Assembly (NCBI GenBank): GCA_019234035.1
Contig: JAFALX010000366.1
Span: 1 to 6,888 of the forward strand
DNA from: Candidatus Dormiibacterota bacterium
Lineage (GTDB): Bacteria > Chloroflexota > Dormibacteria > Aeolococcales > Aeolococcaceae
Reading direction: 5' to 3'
DNA: 6,888 nucleotides
Shown: positions 5,936 through 6,888 of the stretch, piece after piece
How the letters are laid out: every line of letters begins with the position of its first letter
Numbering within the stretch: the stretch's first letter is position 1
Notes under the pieces: generated by a model
What the model was told of the DNA's origin: nothing
The model's input: only the letters and a program-made list of their open reading frames with translations
Databases searched by the model: none
Translations under genes and position numbers: made by a program

Positions 5936-6697
5936 CTACGTCAGCGGCTTGCGCGCTCGGACGATGGCCGAACCCGCGTGCTCATGGACACGGTGTGTCT
6001 CCGTGATCTCGATGTCCTGAAGGCCCGCGGCGGCCAGCAGCGTCGCGAACTCGGCGCTCGTCAGCGCACCGGCGATGCAGCCCGTCCACGCCGCCATGTC
6101 GGCGCGGGTGGCGTCGTCCATCGCGCCGTCCGCGATGACATCGGACACCGCGAACCGGCCTCCTGGTCGCAGCACGCGAGCCACCTCGGCAATGACCTTC
6201 GCCTTGTCGCCGGACAGGTTGATCACACAGTTCGAGATGACGACGTCGACGCTTGCGTCGGGGAGGGGCATCTCCTCGATGTAACCCTTGACGAACTCCA
6301 CGTTCTCGACGCCCGCGGCCGTGGCGTTGCGACGTGCGAGCTCGAGCATCTCATCGGTCATGTCGAGGCCGATCGCCTTTCCTGAAGGACCGACGCGGCG
6401 AGCGGAGATGAGCACGTCGGTGCCGCCACCGGAGCCGAGGTCGAGCACCGTCTCCCCGTCATGCAAGCCGGCAACCGCCGTTGGAACCCCGCAGCCGAGC
6501 GACGCCTGGAGCGCCGTCTCGGGCACACCATCGCGAGTGGAGGTGTCATAGAGCTGCACGCCGAACACACCGGTGGCGTCCGCAGGACTGCAACCACATC
6601 CCGTTCCGCAGCACGCTGCGTCGTCCGTCGCCGTCACCTTCGCCGCGGCGGCGTATCGCTCTCGGACGGATTCGCGAATCTCGGTCAGGTCAGCCAT
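5936..6697 (-). CDS. arsM: arsenite S-adenosylmethionine methyltransferase
   Basis: A 253-residue ArsM, which methylates trivalent arsenic in the cytoplasm with SAM to give methylated and eventually volatile arsenicals. SAM motif I is LDLGSGGGTD (85-94), followed by IGLDMTDEML (109-118). Four cysteines cluster near the N terminus (29, 30, 34, 36). Cys69 (SLGCGVP), Cys157 (SNCVINL) and Cys207 (WTGCIAG) match the three conserved As(III)-binding cysteines of the family. The 50-residue distance between the last two equals that of the algal enzyme (Cys174/Cys224). The C-terminal part contains RPGGRFAVSDV (177-187) and the helix-rich arsenite-binding region. The ATG at 6697 lies 8 bases after GGGAG, inside the 3' end of arsR; the 13-bp overlap implies translational coupling and shared arsenic-responsive control. 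Confidence 0.96.
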   Translation of the reverse strand: MADLTEIRESVRERYAAAAKVTATDDAACCGTGCGCSPADATGVFGVQLYDTSTRDGVPETALQASLGCGVPTAVAGLHDGETVLDLGSGGGTDVLISARRVGPSGKAIGLDMTDEMLELARRNATAAGVENVEFVKGYIEEMPLPDASVDVVISNCVINLSGDKAKVIAEVARVLRPGGRFAVSDVIADGAMDDATRADMAAWTGCIAGALTSAEFATLLAAAGLQDIEITETHRVHEHAGSAIVRARKPLT

Positions 6698-6888
6698 GTC
6701 GAGAACTCCCTCAGCGCTTCGGGGATCACGTAGTAGTAGGCCCAGAGTCCCCGTCGCTCGGAGCCGACGATTCCTGCCTCGCGGAGCACCTTGAGGTGGT
6801 GCGAGACCGTGGGCTGTGCGACGTCGAACAGCGGGACGAGCTCACACACGCACACGCTGCCGGCGTGCTTGCGCAGCACGTCGACGAG
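6685..6888 (-). CDS. arsR: ArsR-family arsenic-responsive repressor, 5' end missing
   Basis: The frame is open from the window edge to the TGA at 6687-6685, giving 67 residues; family members are usually about 110, so roughly 40-50 N-terminal residues lie outside. The winged helix-turn-helix is clear: the recognition helix QPTVSHHLKVLREAGIV (25-41) is followed by the wing SERRGLWAYYYV (43-54). Just before it is VCVCEL (12-17), the CxC pair that binds arsenite or antimonite in metal-sensing ArsR/SmtB proteins (compare ELCVCDL in E. coli ArsR). Binding releases the repressor from its operator, which would be upstream and outside the window. The GTG at 6879 inside the frame is not the true start. 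The gene overlaps arsM by 13 bp. Confidence 0.92.
   Translation of the reverse strand, partial: LVDVLRKHAGSVCVCELVPLFDVAQPTVSHHLKVLREAGIVGSERRGLWAYYYVIPEALREFSTWLT

Overview
The window is GC-rich with tightly packed genes. The gene content, GTG starts, GC-rich hairpins without T-tracts and a large multi-domain secreted enzyme all fit a high-GC soil or environmental bacterium, most likely an actinomycete-type (Actinomycetota) genome. That placement is an inference from style and not from a marker gene.

Layout from left to right. (1) The 3' part of a PIN-domain (VapC-like) ribonuclease gene, + strand, is cut by the window edge. (2) A small VOC/glyoxalase-fold gene follows on + with a very good ribosome binding site. 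(3) Two minus-strand genes follow: a short-chain dehydrogenase/reductase (SDR) and, upstream of it, a class I SAM-dependent methyltransferase; a strong GC hairpin lies between them. (4) An 85-bp divergent spacer separates the methyltransferase from a 751-residue secreted protein on +. That protein has a signal peptide, a three-repeat ricin-B lectin domain, a putative Ig (He_PIG-like) domain, a carbohydrate-binding-like beta-sandwich and a C-terminal phosphoesterase (phospholipase C/acid phosphatase family). (5) A complete IS630-family insertion sequence of 1136 bp follows, with 13-bp inverted repeats and a TA target duplication. (6) At the right edge is a minus-strand arsenic operon: an ArsR-type repressor (cut by the edge) whose 3' end overlaps arsM, an arsenite S-adenosylmethionine methyltransferase.

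The most interesting part is the insertion sequence. Removing it restores a 50-bp convergent spacer between the phosphoesterase and arsM genes, with a perfect 7-bp hairpin whose loop holds the CTAG target. The element therefore seems to have landed in the loop of what was probably the shared terminator. The transposase gene has no stop codon of its own: its TAG is built from the duplicated TA plus the G that pairs with the first C of the CTAG target. The transposase reads in the same direction as arsR-arsM and sits just downstream, with the putative terminator split by the insertion, so arsenic-induced read-through into the transposase is a testable possibility.

The arsenic genes form one functional unit: sensor/repressor plus arsenite methylation. 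The secreted phosphoesterase probably scavenges phosphate or cleaves phospholipid outside the cell. I see no link between the VOC, SDR and methyltransferase genes beyond proximity. I saw no tRNA, rRNA or CRISPR array.
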